Positions 26,347 through 33,299 of a DNA stretch of 35,431 nt are shown piece by piece; the stretch's first letter is position 1; every line of letters starts with the position of its first letter. The notes below the pieces were generated by a model. It did no database searches and was not told the origin of the DNA. It saw only the letters and a list, made by a program, of their open reading frames with translations. The stretch is taken from contig NZ_CAJYES010000244.1 in assembly GCF_913773995.1 (NCBI RefSeq), positions 1-35,431 on the forward strand, given 5' to 3'. Origin of the DNA: an uncultured Pseudacidovorax sp. (GTDB taxonomy: Bacteria; Pseudomonadota; Gammaproteobacteria; Burkholderiales; Burkholderiaceae_C). The position numbers were made by a program, and so were the translations under genes.

Positions 26347-28116
26347 ATGATTTCAAGTCTTGAATCTGCGCGGCCCCACCATTGGGAGGCCTTGCGCCGT
26401 GACCTTCGCGCCGGCGACTGGGTTGCGCCCGTCTCCGATGAGGCCGATGTGCTGCCCGGCGGTGAGCTGTCCTTCGTATTTCGCCGGGGTGGCGAGATCG
26501 CTGTGGCCACCGGCCGCTGGGGGCTGGTCACCCGGGAGACGCTTCGCGCCGGGCTGCCGGCCGCTTTGCGTGCCCGCACGGCCCTGATCCGCGACGACGA
26601 ACTGGGCAAGCTGCAGGTGCGCAGTGCCTGGCAGGGCGCGCAGCAGTGCCTGGTGCCCGTGGCCGCGCTGCAGGTGCCCGACCACCGCAACCCCGACGGC
26701 GATCCCTGGTCCACGCGCATTTCACGCCGGGACGAGGGGCCGCTGTACCTGGCCGGCCTCTGGAGCAGTTGGGCGGACGAAAACGGCGTGCGGCGCCTGA
26801 GCGTGGGCCTGCTCACCGTCGATGCCACCGGCCATCCGCTCATGGGCAACTATGGCCCGCCCGGCAAGCCGCGCCGCATGCCGGTGATCCTGCCGCGCGG
26901 CCTGGGCCGGGCCTGGCTGCTCGCGCAGGGCGAGGAGCGCGCGGCCTTCCTGCGGCCGCTGCCTGCCGCACAGCTCAGCGCCGTCTGCGTGGAAAAGGGC
27001 GGGGATGCGTTGCCCGCGGCCACGACGCCCGAAGTCGTCTGGCCGCCCGCGCCTTCGACGGAAGTGCGTCGCCAGAGCCTGCTCCTGGTGGACGACGAGC
27101 CCAGCAACCTGCAGCTGCTGCGCCTTTCGCTGCAGGCCGACTACCACCTCATCTTCGCGACCGAGGGCGGGCGCGCCATCGAGCTGGCACGCGAGCGCCG
27201 GCCCGACCTGATCCTGCTCGACCTGATGATGCCGGGCGTGGACGGCTATGCCGTGTGCGAGGCGTTGAAAGCCGACCCGGGCACCGCGCACATCCCCATC
27301 GTCTTCTGCACCGCGGTGCATGACGGCGACGCCGAAGCCAAGGCGCTGCGCCTGGGTGCGGCCGACTACATCACCAAGCCCTTCTATCCGCATGTGGTGG
27401 CGGCGCGGGTGCGCACGCACATGGCGACCCTGGGCATGCTGGCCGCACAGCAGTCCAGCCTGCGCCAGCTGCAGCGCCTGTGCGATGCGGCCGCCATGCG
27501 TGCCAATGTCAGTACCTCGCACATCCAGCGCATGAGCCAGACCGCGCATGAGATCGCGCTGGAGGCCGGTGCCCGTGCCGACTGGTGCGCCATGCTGCAA
27601 AGCTCCGCCCCGCTGCACGATCTGGGCATCGTGGCCGTGCCCGATGCGGTGCTGCGCAAGCCCGGGCCGCTCGATCCCGACGAGTGGACCGTGATGCGGG
27701 CCCATCCCTTGCTCGGTGCCCAGCTGATCGGCGACGACCCCTCGGACGTGCTCGGCATGGCGCGCGACATCGCCCTGTGCCACCACGAGCGCTGGGACGG
27801 CACCGGCTATCCATCGGGCCTGGCCGGCGAGCAGATTCCGCTGGCCGCGCGCATCGTGGCCATCGCAGACACCTTCGACGCCATGACCTCGTCGAGGCCC
27901 TACCGCCGCGCCATGAGCGAGGAGGAGGCGGCGGCCCACATCCGGGCGGGTGCAGGCGCCGCCTTCGAGCCCCGGCTGGTCGAAGCCTTTTCGCGCGCGC
28001 TGCCGCGCATCCTGCGGATGCGGCAGCGCTGGGTGTACGAGGTGGAGGGGGCGTACCGGGACGAGATCGCCGCGCCGGCGACGCTCGAAGCAGCGGACGC
28101 GCAGGACCGCCGCTGA
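26347..28116 (+). CDS. response regulator: dead SRAP-like domain + REC + HD-GYP
   Basis: The 589-residue protein has three parts. Residues 1-220 follow the SRAP (YedK/HMCES) fold: DWVAPVS, GRWGLVTRE, ARTALIRDDEL, SAWQGAQQCLVPVAALQVPD, YLAGLWSSW, LLTVDATG and RMPVILP. All catalytic SRAP residues are gone: no Met-Cys start, the YNVAP Asn is Trp25, the FYEW Glu is lost in ALQVPD, and the HDRMP His is lost. Residues 245-365 are a receiver with Asp249/250, phospho-acceptor Asp292 and a TKPF Lys. Residues 385-570 are HD-GYP, with His424-Asp425, His479-His480 and Gly487-Tyr-Pro489, predicting a c-di-GMP phosphodiesterase; the usual HDxGK Lys is Ile428. No sensor kinase is adjacent. No in-frame ATG or GTG lies upstream before a stop. 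Confidence 0.85.
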   Translation: MISSLESARPHHWEALRRDLRAGDWVAPVSDEADVLPGGELSFVFRRGGEIAVATGRWGLVTRETLRAGLPAALRARTALIRDDELGKLQVRSAWQGAQQCLVPVAALQVPDHRNPDGDPWSTRISRRDEGPLYLAGLWSSWADENGVRRLSVGLLTVDATGHPLMGNYGPPGKPRRMPVILPRGLGRAWLLAQGEERAAFLRPLPAAQLSAVCVEKGGDALPAATTPEVVWPPAPSTEVRRQSLLLVDDEPSNLQLLRLSLQADYHLIFATEGGRAIELARERRPDLILLDLMMPGVDGYAVCEALKADPGTAHIPIVFCTAVHDGDAEAKALRLGAADYITKPFYPHVVAARVRTHMATLGMLAAQQSSLRQLQRLCDAAAMRANVSTSHIQRMSQTAHEIALEAGARADWCAMLQSSAPLHDLGIVAVPDAVLRKPGPLDPDEWTVMRAHPLLGAQLIGDDPSDVLGMARDIALCHHERWDGTGYPSGLAGEQIPLAARIVAIADTFDAMTSSRPYRRAMSEEEAAAHIRAGAGAAFEPRLVEAFSRALPRILRMRQRWVYEVEGAYRDEIAAPATLEAADAQDRR

Positions 28117-28166
28117 CGAAGCCTGTGGCCTCGCCGATTCCGGGTCGGATGCCGGAGCCCGGGTGC

Positions 28167-28172
28167 TACACT
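28167..28172 (+). promoter_or_regulatory. possible -10 hexamer of the tRNA-Gly gene
   Basis: TACACT lies 61 bp before the mature tRNA in a GC-rich gap. No convincing -35 is seen at 16-18 bp (the hexamer at 28144-28149 is GTCGGA), so the assignment is tentative. Confidence 0.3.
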
Positions 28173-28233
28173 CCCGCGCTGTTTTCGCCAGGGCAGGCGA
28201 GACAGCCTTCAAGGCCCTCCGCGGGCCGTCCAG

Positions 28234-28307
28234 GCGGGTGTAGTTCAATGGCAGAACGGCAGCTTCCCAAGCTTCATACGAGGGTTCGATTCCCTTCACC
28301 CGCTCCA
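28234..28307 (+). tRNA. tRNA-Gly(CCC)
   Basis: The 74-nt gene folds as a cloverleaf. Acceptor GCGGGTG pairs fully with CACCCGC (28296-28302), the D arm is GTTC/GAAC, and the T arm GAGGG/CCCTT encloses the TTCGATT loop. The anticodon loop is TTCCCAA, giving anticodon CCC for GGG codons; the anticodon stem has one C-T mismatch. The 3' CCA is encoded (28305-28307). It lies between the HD-GYP gene and the AAA/RloB cassette, which starts 264 bp downstream. Confidence 0.95.
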
Positions 28308-28524
28308 ATCTCTCCCAATCCTTGAATTCGTCAAGAGATTCGGGGTCCTCCCTTTTCCGCCCAGCGTTCTCATGCAAATTCTCACCCGAGGTGCTTGGGC
28401 GCCCGTTTTAAGGCGGCCCGTGCGCAGCGATGAGCACGCCACGTTGGCGCGGACTCAGGGGGTGAACCCGCAATGTCGTCTGCAGGAAAATCCCCCTTGG
28501 TCCGCTGAATACGATCGCCAGCAT
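28308..28524 (+). other. gene-free junction between tRNA-Gly and the AAA/RloB cassette
   Basis: No gene is visible in this 217-bp stretch. AATCTCT (28307-28313) and AGAGATT (28334-28340) can pair around TTGA/TCAA, which may form the tRNA transcript end, with CTTTTCC shortly after. I found no repeat of the tRNA 3' end here or near 30.6 kb that would mark an integration boundary. Confidence 0.4.
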
Positions 28525-28558
28525 TGAACTTTTTCTGCAAAAATGCAGACATTGTTCA
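28525..28558. promoter_or_regulatory. 34-bp nested palindrome before the AAA/RloB cassette
   Basis: TGAAC (28525-28529), four bases, TCTGCA (28534-28539), AAAA, TGCAGA (28544-28549), four bases and GTTCA (28554-28558) are all symmetric about the same centre, 28541.5. Twenty-two bases pair perfectly. It ends 13 bp before the ATPase start codon. It could be an operator for a dimer or tetramer, or an RNA hairpin over the translation start. Confidence 0.65.
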
Positions 28559-28571
28559 TGGGGGATGGGTC

Positions 28572-29840
28572 ATGCTGCTGGAATTCCGGGTTCGGAACTT
28601 TCGTTCAATCCGCGACGAGCAGGCACTGAACCTGATTGCGTCCGCCGACAAGGAACTGGCTGCAACCCACCTGGTGCCCACCGGGCTGAAGTCAGCGCCG
28701 CATGCCTTGCGCGCCGTGGTGGTTTACGGGCCCAACGCCAGTGGCAAGTCCAGCCTGCTACGTGCGTTGGACTACATGCGGGCCGTGGTGACCGAGTCGG
28801 CCACCGTCATCCAGCCGGGCCAGACTTACAACGTGCAGCCCTTCAAGCTGGACCCGGCCACGGCCCACCAGCCCAGCGAGTTCGAGATCACCTTCCTGCT
28901 GTCGGGGGTGCGCCACCAGTACGCGTTCGCGCTGACCCCACAGCGCATCCTCAGCGAGTCGCTGCTGGTCTACCGAAGCAGCAAGCCCACCCAGCTCTTC
29001 AGCAGGCACCACATCGATGGCGACGGCGACGACTACGAGTTCAGCGCCTATCTGACCGGCCCTCGCAAGCTGTGGCAGGAGAGCACGCGGCCCAATGCGC
29101 TCTTCCTGTCCATGGCAGCCCAGCTCAACAGTGAACAGCTCAGCCCGGTGTTCAACTGGATCGTGCGCAACATCACGTTCCTCCCGGCCGGGGCCACTGT
29201 GTTGCCTGACTTCACCACGGCGCTGCTGGCGACAGAGCAAGGCCGGGCCTCGATCCGCGAGTTCCTGTCCGCTGCCGACATCTCCATCGCCGACGTTCAG
29301 GCGGTCCCCCGCAAGGGCATGCAGGCCCAATGGGTGATGAGCGCCAGCGGGCTGCAAACCAGCCAGGAGGAGCGTGAGTTCTTGATGCCTGTGTTCGAAC
29401 ACAGCACGCCCAAGGGGGCCGCCAAGTTCGAGTTGCATGACGAGTCCGAAGGCACGCAGCGTCTGTATGGCCTGATTGCGCCGGTGCTGGATTGCCTGCG
29501 TGACGGACGCGTGCTGATCGTGGATGAACTGGACAGCAGCTTGCACACCCTGCTGGTGCGTCGTCTGGTCACCATGTTCCAGACGCCCGAGCTAAACCCC
29601 AACGGCGCGCAGCTGATCTTCAGCACCCACGACACCTCGCTGCTGGACCACACCCTATTCCGGCGCGACCAGATCTGGTTCACCGAGAAGGACGAGGACC
29701 AGGCGACTCGCCTGTATCCGCTGACCGACTTCAGCCCCCGCAAGCAAGAGGCCTGGGAGCGGGGCTACCTGGGCGGCCGCTACGGCGCCGTGCCCTTCTT
29801 CAGCGATTGGCCTGCGCCAGCCAAGGCCGGGCTGCAGTGA
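28572..29840 (+). CDS. AAA family ATPase of AbiL/RloAB-type defence system
   Basis: The 422-residue protein begins MLLEFRVRNFRSIRDEQALNL, typical of AAA_15/AAA_21 ABC-type ATPases. Walker A is at residues 53-61 (GPNASGKSS). Walker B is VLIVDELDSSLH with Asp318-Glu319, and the switch His353 is in FSTHD. Between them is a long insertion (about 100-290) lacking the SMC coiled-coil length. Paired with a RloB protein, it matches AbiLi/RloA-type ATPases that sense phage and release or activate the partner. I start at ATG 28572 because the family begins here; an in-frame TTG at 28524 would translate through the upstream palindrome. The stop lies 4 bp before the next start, so the pair is co-translated. 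Confidence 0.85.
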   Translation: MLLEFRVRNFRSIRDEQALNLIASADKELAATHLVPTGLKSAPHALRAVVVYGPNASGKSSLLRALDYMRAVVTESATVIQPGQTYNVQPFKLDPATAHQPSEFEITFLLSGVRHQYAFALTPQRILSESLLVYRSSKPTQLFSRHHIDGDGDDYEFSAYLTGPRKLWQESTRPNALFLSMAAQLNSEQLSPVFNWIVRNITFLPAGATVLPDFTTALLATEQGRASIREFLSAADISIADVQAVPRKGMQAQWVMSASGLQTSQEEREFLMPVFEHSTPKGAAKFELHDESEGTQRLYGLIAPVLDCLRDGRVLIVDELDSSLHTLLVRRLVTMFQTPELNPNGAQLIFSTHDTSLLDHTLFRRDQIWFTEKDEDQATRLYPLTDFSPRKQEAWERGYLGGRYGAVPFFSDWPAPAKAGLQ

Positions 29841-29844
29841 GGCG

Positions 29845-30555
29845 ATGGGCAAAGACAACCAACCCAAGCATCGGCAGGCCGCGCGGGATCTGAAGCGGCG
29901 CGCGGCCGTGCGGCAGCCCTATGAGCGACTGTTGATCGTCTGTGAGGGCGAGAAGACCGAACCGCAGTATCTGTGTGAGATTCAGCGGGCTTACCGACTG
30001 GCAACGGCGCATGTTCGGGTGCTTCACAGCCAGTTCGGGACCGAGCCGCAGCAGGTGCTGGAGTACGCGCTGGCCGTCTTCAAGAACGGCGACCGAGACA
30101 CTGGCCTCCATCCCCGCGAGTTCGACCGGATCATCGTGGTCTTCGACCGCGACGAGCACCAGAGCTATCACGCCGCACTGGCCCAGGCTGCAGCGCAGAA
30201 CGGCAAGCTTCGCAATGACAACGGGGTGGCGGTGCCGGTGCAAGCCGTGGCGTCGGTGCCCTGCTTCGAGCTCTGGCTGCTGCTGCATTTCGAGGATGTG
30301 CTGGCACCGTTGCACCGGCGCGAGGCGCTGGAGCGGCTGAATGTTCATCTGCCCGGCTATGAGAAAGGCGGGGGCGGTCATTGGGCGGCCACGCATGCTC
30401 GATTGGGCGATGCCACGGTGCGTGCGAATCGGCTGGCTGAGCTCGCCAATGCCTTTGACGGCACCCAGCCGTACACCGCAATGCACGAACTCGTCTCGCG
30501 GCTCGTGCACCTGAAAGACACTGATCCACGACTGCACGGCGGCGCCGACCCGTGA
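29845..30555 (+). CDS. RloB-family protein (TOPRIM-like effector)
   Basis: The 236-residue protein has the RloB landmarks: a basic N-terminus, LLIVCEGEKTEPQYL with Glu34, VVFDRDEHQSY with Asp101 and Asp103, and ASVPCFELWLLLHFE at residues 137-150. The Glu and DxD placement resembles the TOPRIM metal site of topoisomerases, OLD nucleases and the AriB protein of PARIS. RloB is the second gene (AbiLii) of AbiL-type abortive infection systems. The likely role is a toxic nuclease unleashed by the ATPase, but its target is unknown. A GTGAGG upstream inside the ATPase stop region may be its ribosome-binding site. A stem TCCGGCC/GGCCGGA (30567-30588) follows the stop, without a T-run. Confidence 0.87.
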   Translation: MGKDNQPKHRQAARDLKRRAAVRQPYERLLIVCEGEKTEPQYLCEIQRAYRLATAHVRVLHSQFGTEPQQVLEYALAVFKNGDRDTGLHPREFDRIIVVFDRDEHQSYHAALAQAAAQNGKLRNDNGVAVPVQAVASVPCFELWLLLHFEDVLAPLHRREALERLNVHLPGYEKGGGGHWAATHARLGDATVRANRLAELANAFDGTQPYTAMHELVSRLVHLKDTDPRLHGGADP

Positions 30556-30624
30556 TCCCCTGGGCGTCCGGCCGTCCTAAGGGCCGGAACACGCGTCGGA
30601 TCGGCGACGGTCTTGGAGATGGCT

Positions 30625-30648
30625 GAAAATGCACCTTCCAGCATTTTC
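30625..30648. promoter_or_regulatory. perfect 8-bp inverted repeat before the GlxA-type regulator
   Basis: GAAAATGC, eight bases and GCATTTTC form a 24-bp dyad, and CT/GG flanks extend it by one further pair plus a G-T. It ends 11 bp before the regulator ATG, directly next to the GGAG ribosome-binding site (30649-30652). It is a good candidate for an autoregulatory operator. Confidence 0.55.
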
Positions 30649-30659
30649 GGAGCTGCGCC

Positions 30660-31607
30660 ATGCGCCAGGTCGGTCTGATCCTCGAAGACGGTTTCCAACT
30701 CATGGGCTTGGCGGCACTGGCTGCCTTCGAACTGGCCAATACCGAGCTCGGCGCGGCGGGCTACCGGCTCACGGTGTTGTCCGAGCACGGTGGGACCGTG
30801 CGATCGTCGATGAACGCGGGCATCGAGACCATCCCCTTCGGCGTGATGCCCGACACGCTCATGGCGGCGGGTGAACTGGTGCCTTCCGACATCTCGCCGG
30901 GACTGCGCGAATTCGTGGCGCGTGCCGGCCAGGAGGCGCGGCGCGTGGCGGGGGTGTGCACCGGTGCCTTCGTGCTGGCGCAGGCGGGCCTGCTCGACGG
31001 ACGCGCGGCAACCACGCACTGGGCGCATGCCCGCGACCTGCAGCAGCGCTTTCCCAAGGTGCGCGTGGACGAAGACCGCATCTTCATCCGCGACGGACCG
31101 ATCTGGACCTCGGCCGGCATGTCGTCGGCCATCGACCTCACGCTGGCGCTGATCGAGGACGACCACGGCCCCGCGCTGTCGCGTTCGGTGGCGCGCAAGA
31201 TGGTCGTCTACCACCGCCGGCCGGGCGGCCAGTCCCAGTTCTCGGCCATGCTCGAACTGGAGCCGCGCTCCGACCGCGTGCGGCGTGCCCTGACGCATGC
31301 GCGCGAGCACCTGCGCAATCCGCTGTCGGTCGAGGAACTGGCCGACGCCGCCAGCCTGTCGCCGCGGCAGTTCAGCCGGCTGTTCCGCGAAGAGACGGGC
31401 CAGTCGCCGGCCAAGGCGGTCGAGATGCTGAGGCTGGAGGCCGCGCGCGTCATGCTCGAGGAAGGCCGCCATCCGCTGGACGTGGTCGCGCGCGACACCG
31501 GATTCGCCGACCGCGATCGCATGCGTCGCGCCTTCCTGCGCCATTACGGACAGCCGCCCGCGGGCCTAAAGCGCAGCCTGCGCCTGATGGAAGACGAGGC
31601 CGCATGA
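30660..31607 (+). CDS. GlxA-family AraC-type regulator
   Basis: The 315-residue protein joins an N-terminal DJ-1/PfpI-like glutamine-amidotransferase fold (residues about 3-175) to a C-terminal AraC helix-turn-helix pair (about 215-312). The first part has the nucleophile-elbow Cys100 in GVCTGAFVLAQAG and the THW motif. The second has NPLSVEELADAASLSPRQFSRLFREETGQSP and a second helix set. Such proteins activate nearby catabolic or detoxification genes on binding an unknown small molecule. It is followed by a hydrolase, an SDR and an MFS gene on the same strand, its likely targets. The ATG follows GGAG by 7 bp, next to a 24-bp inverted repeat. Confidence 0.92.
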   Translation: MRQVGLILEDGFQLMGLAALAAFELANTELGAAGYRLTVLSEHGGTVRSSMNAGIETIPFGVMPDTLMAAGELVPSDISPGLREFVARAGQEARRVAGVCTGAFVLAQAGLLDGRAATTHWAHARDLQQRFPKVRVDEDRIFIRDGPIWTSAGMSSAIDLTLALIEDDHGPALSRSVARKMVVYHRRPGGQSQFSAMLELEPRSDRVRRALTHAREHLRNPLSVEELADAASLSPRQFSRLFREETGQSPAKAVEMLRLEAARVMLEEGRHPLDVVARDTGFADRDRMRRAFLRHYGQPPAGLKRSLRLMEDEAA

Positions 31608-31691
31608 TGTCCTGAATTGCTGTTTCTGTGTCATTCGAGTCGTCCGGTCGAGGCCTAAGCTCAAGGCCTTCATCGCACAAGGACGAACGAC

Positions 31692-32507
31692 ATGACCTCC
31701 GCAACGCGCAATCAATGGCTGCCGACGAGCCACGGACGCCTGGCCATCCGTGAAGACGGGCCGCAGGGCGGCATCCCGCTGGTGCTGCTGCAGCGCTTCC
31801 GCGGCACCCTGGACGACTGGGACCCGGCCTTCATCCAGGCCATCGCGGCGGAGCGCCGCGTGATCCGCTTCGACAGCGCTGGCATTGGCCGCTCCGAGGG
31901 CCGGGTTCCGGACAGCATCGCCGGCATGGCCGCGGTGGCGGCCGAGGTGATCGTGGCACTGGGGCTGCCGCAGGCCGACGTGCTCGGCTGGTCGCTGGGC
32001 GGCGTGGTGGCGCAGCAACTGGCGCTCGATGCCCCGCACCTGGTGCGTCGGCTGGTGGTGGCGGGTTCGAGCCCCGGTGGCATCACCGACGGGCCGCAGC
32101 CCCATCCCCGCGTGCCGCAGGTGATGACGCGCGGCGTTAACGACGCGCCCGACTTCCTTTTCCTGTTCTATCCCGAGACCGAGACGGCCGTGGCCGCCGG
32201 CAAGGCCTCGCTGGCGCGCATCGCCGCCCAGGCCGACATCGGCCCGGCCGTCACGGCCGAGGCCTTCATGGCGCAGGTCAAGGCCATCTCGGCCTGGCCG
32301 GGCGTGCTCCACCGCGCGCGGGAGCTGCGCCTGCCGATGCTCGTGGCCAATGGCGCCCACGACGTGATGCTGCCGGCCTACCGCTCGTACGTGCTGTCGC
32401 AGCAGGCGCCCGACGCCAGGCTGGTGCTCTACCCGGATGCGGGCCATGCCTTCCTGTTCCAGGAGATCGAGGACTTCGCGGCCCAGCTCGACCTCTTCCT
32501 CGCCTGA
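31692..32507 (+). CDS. alpha/beta hydrolase
   Basis: The 271-residue protein is a complete alpha/beta hydrolase. LQRFRGTLDDWDPAFIQAI replaces the usual HG oxyanion loop with QRF. The nucleophile elbow is GWSLGGVVAQQLAL, with the Ser in GWSLGG; the acid is probably the Asp in VANGAHDVMLP; the His is in DAGHAFLFQE. No signal peptide is seen. It could be an esterase, lactonase or haloperoxidase-like enzyme; the substrate is not readable. AAGGACG lies before the ATG. It starts 84 bp after the GlxA-type regulator in a gap with a GGCCT-N7-AGGCC repeat (31652-31668), and heads the hydrolase-SDR-MFS run. Confidence 0.88.
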   Translation: MTSATRNQWLPTSHGRLAIREDGPQGGIPLVLLQRFRGTLDDWDPAFIQAIAAERRVIRFDSAGIGRSEGRVPDSIAGMAAVAAEVIVALGLPQADVLGWSLGGVVAQQLALDAPHLVRRLVVAGSSPGGITDGPQPHPRVPQVMTRGVNDAPDFLFLFYPETETAVAAGKASLARIAAQADIGPAVTAEAFMAQVKAISAWPGVLHRARELRLPMLVANGAHDVMLPAYRSYVLSQQAPDARLVLYPDAGHAFLFQEIEDFAAQLDLFLA

Positions 32508-32538
32508 TCCCCCCCTCATTCATCGAAAGGACTTCATC

Positions 32539-33297
32539 ATGCAAATGACCGGCAACACCCTCTTCATCACCGGCGCCACCTCCGGCATCGGCCGTGCACT
32601 GGCCGAGCAGTTCCACCGCCTGGGCAACAAGGTGATCATCGCGGGCCGCCGCCAGGCGCTGCTCGACGAAGTGGCCTGGGCCAACCCCGGCATCGAGGGC
32701 GTGGCGCTCGACATCGAGAACCCGGCCGACATCGACCGCGTGGCCGCGCAGCTGATCCGCGACTACCCGACGCTGAACGTGCTGATCAACAACGCCGGCA
32801 TCATGCCCTTCGACGATCCCTCGGGCCGGATCGACGATGCCGTCTCGCGCCGCATCCTGGACACCAACCTGCTCGGGCCGATCCGCCTGACCTCGGCGCT
32901 GATCGAGCACCTCAAGGCCCAGCCGCGCGCCACCATCATCTACAACACCTCGGTGCTGGCCTATGTGCCGATTGCCACCAACGCGGTCTATTCGGCCTCG
33001 AAGGCGGCGCTGCATTCCTACGCGCTGTCGCAGCGCTTCATGCTCAAGGGCAGCACCGTCACCGTGCAGGAGATCGCCCCGCCCTGGGTGGACACCGACC
33101 TCATCAAGAAGAGCGGCGATCCGCGCGCCATGCCGCTGGACGCATTCATCGCCGAAACGATGAAGGGCCTGGCGACCGAGGCGCCCGAGGTCTTCGTCGA
33201 GGCGATCCGCGCCCTGCGCGACAACCCCGGCGTGGCCGAGCATGCGCTGGTGGACGGCTTCAACGCCGAGATCGCCGCCAACCCGATCCCGGTGTAG
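32539..33297 (+). CDS. SDR oxidoreductase (DltE-like)
   Basis: The 252-residue enzyme is a classical short-chain dehydrogenase. It has NAD(P)-binding TGATSGIG (residues about 10-17), the AGRR of strand 2 (the Arg pair suggests NADP), NNAG, the catalytic Ser in YNTSVLAYVP and YSASK for the catalytic Tyr and Lys. The length and the DIENPADIDRV segment match the DltE group. Substrate is unknown. ATG 32539 follows AAAGGA by 8 bp, and the gene lies 31 bp after the hydrolase and 2 bp before the MFS gene, so the three form one operon. Confidence 0.9.
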   Translation: MQMTGNTLFITGATSGIGRALAEQFHRLGNKVIIAGRRQALLDEVAWANPGIEGVALDIENPADIDRVAAQLIRDYPTLNVLINNAGIMPFDDPSGRIDDAVSRRILDTNLLGPIRLTSALIEHLKAQPRATIIYNTSVLAYVPIATNAVYSASKAALHSYALSQRFMLKGSTVTVQEIAPPWVDTDLIKKSGDPRAMPLDAFIAETMKGLATEAPEVFVEAIRALRDNPGVAEHALVDGFNAEIAANPIPV

Positions 33298-33299
33298 CC

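Noticed and set aside
27585-28325. 246-residue rightward frame ending in SSMAERQLPKLHTRVRFPSPAP
   Set aside because: That tail is the sense-strand translation of tRNA-Gly, a common false gene; the rest overlaps the response regulator out of frame.
26722-28377. 551-residue leftward open frame opposite the response regulator
   Set aside because: Its N-terminal part reads EAAVLPLNYTR, the well-known antisense translation of tRNA-Gly. The rest is the shadow of the REC-HD-GYP gene in high-GC DNA.
28308-30660. Integration site with a repeated tRNA-Gly 3' end flanking the AAA/RloB cassette
   Set aside because: I looked for GGGTTCGATTCCC or CACCCGCTCCA near 28.5 and 30.6 kb and found no second copy, and no integrase is present.
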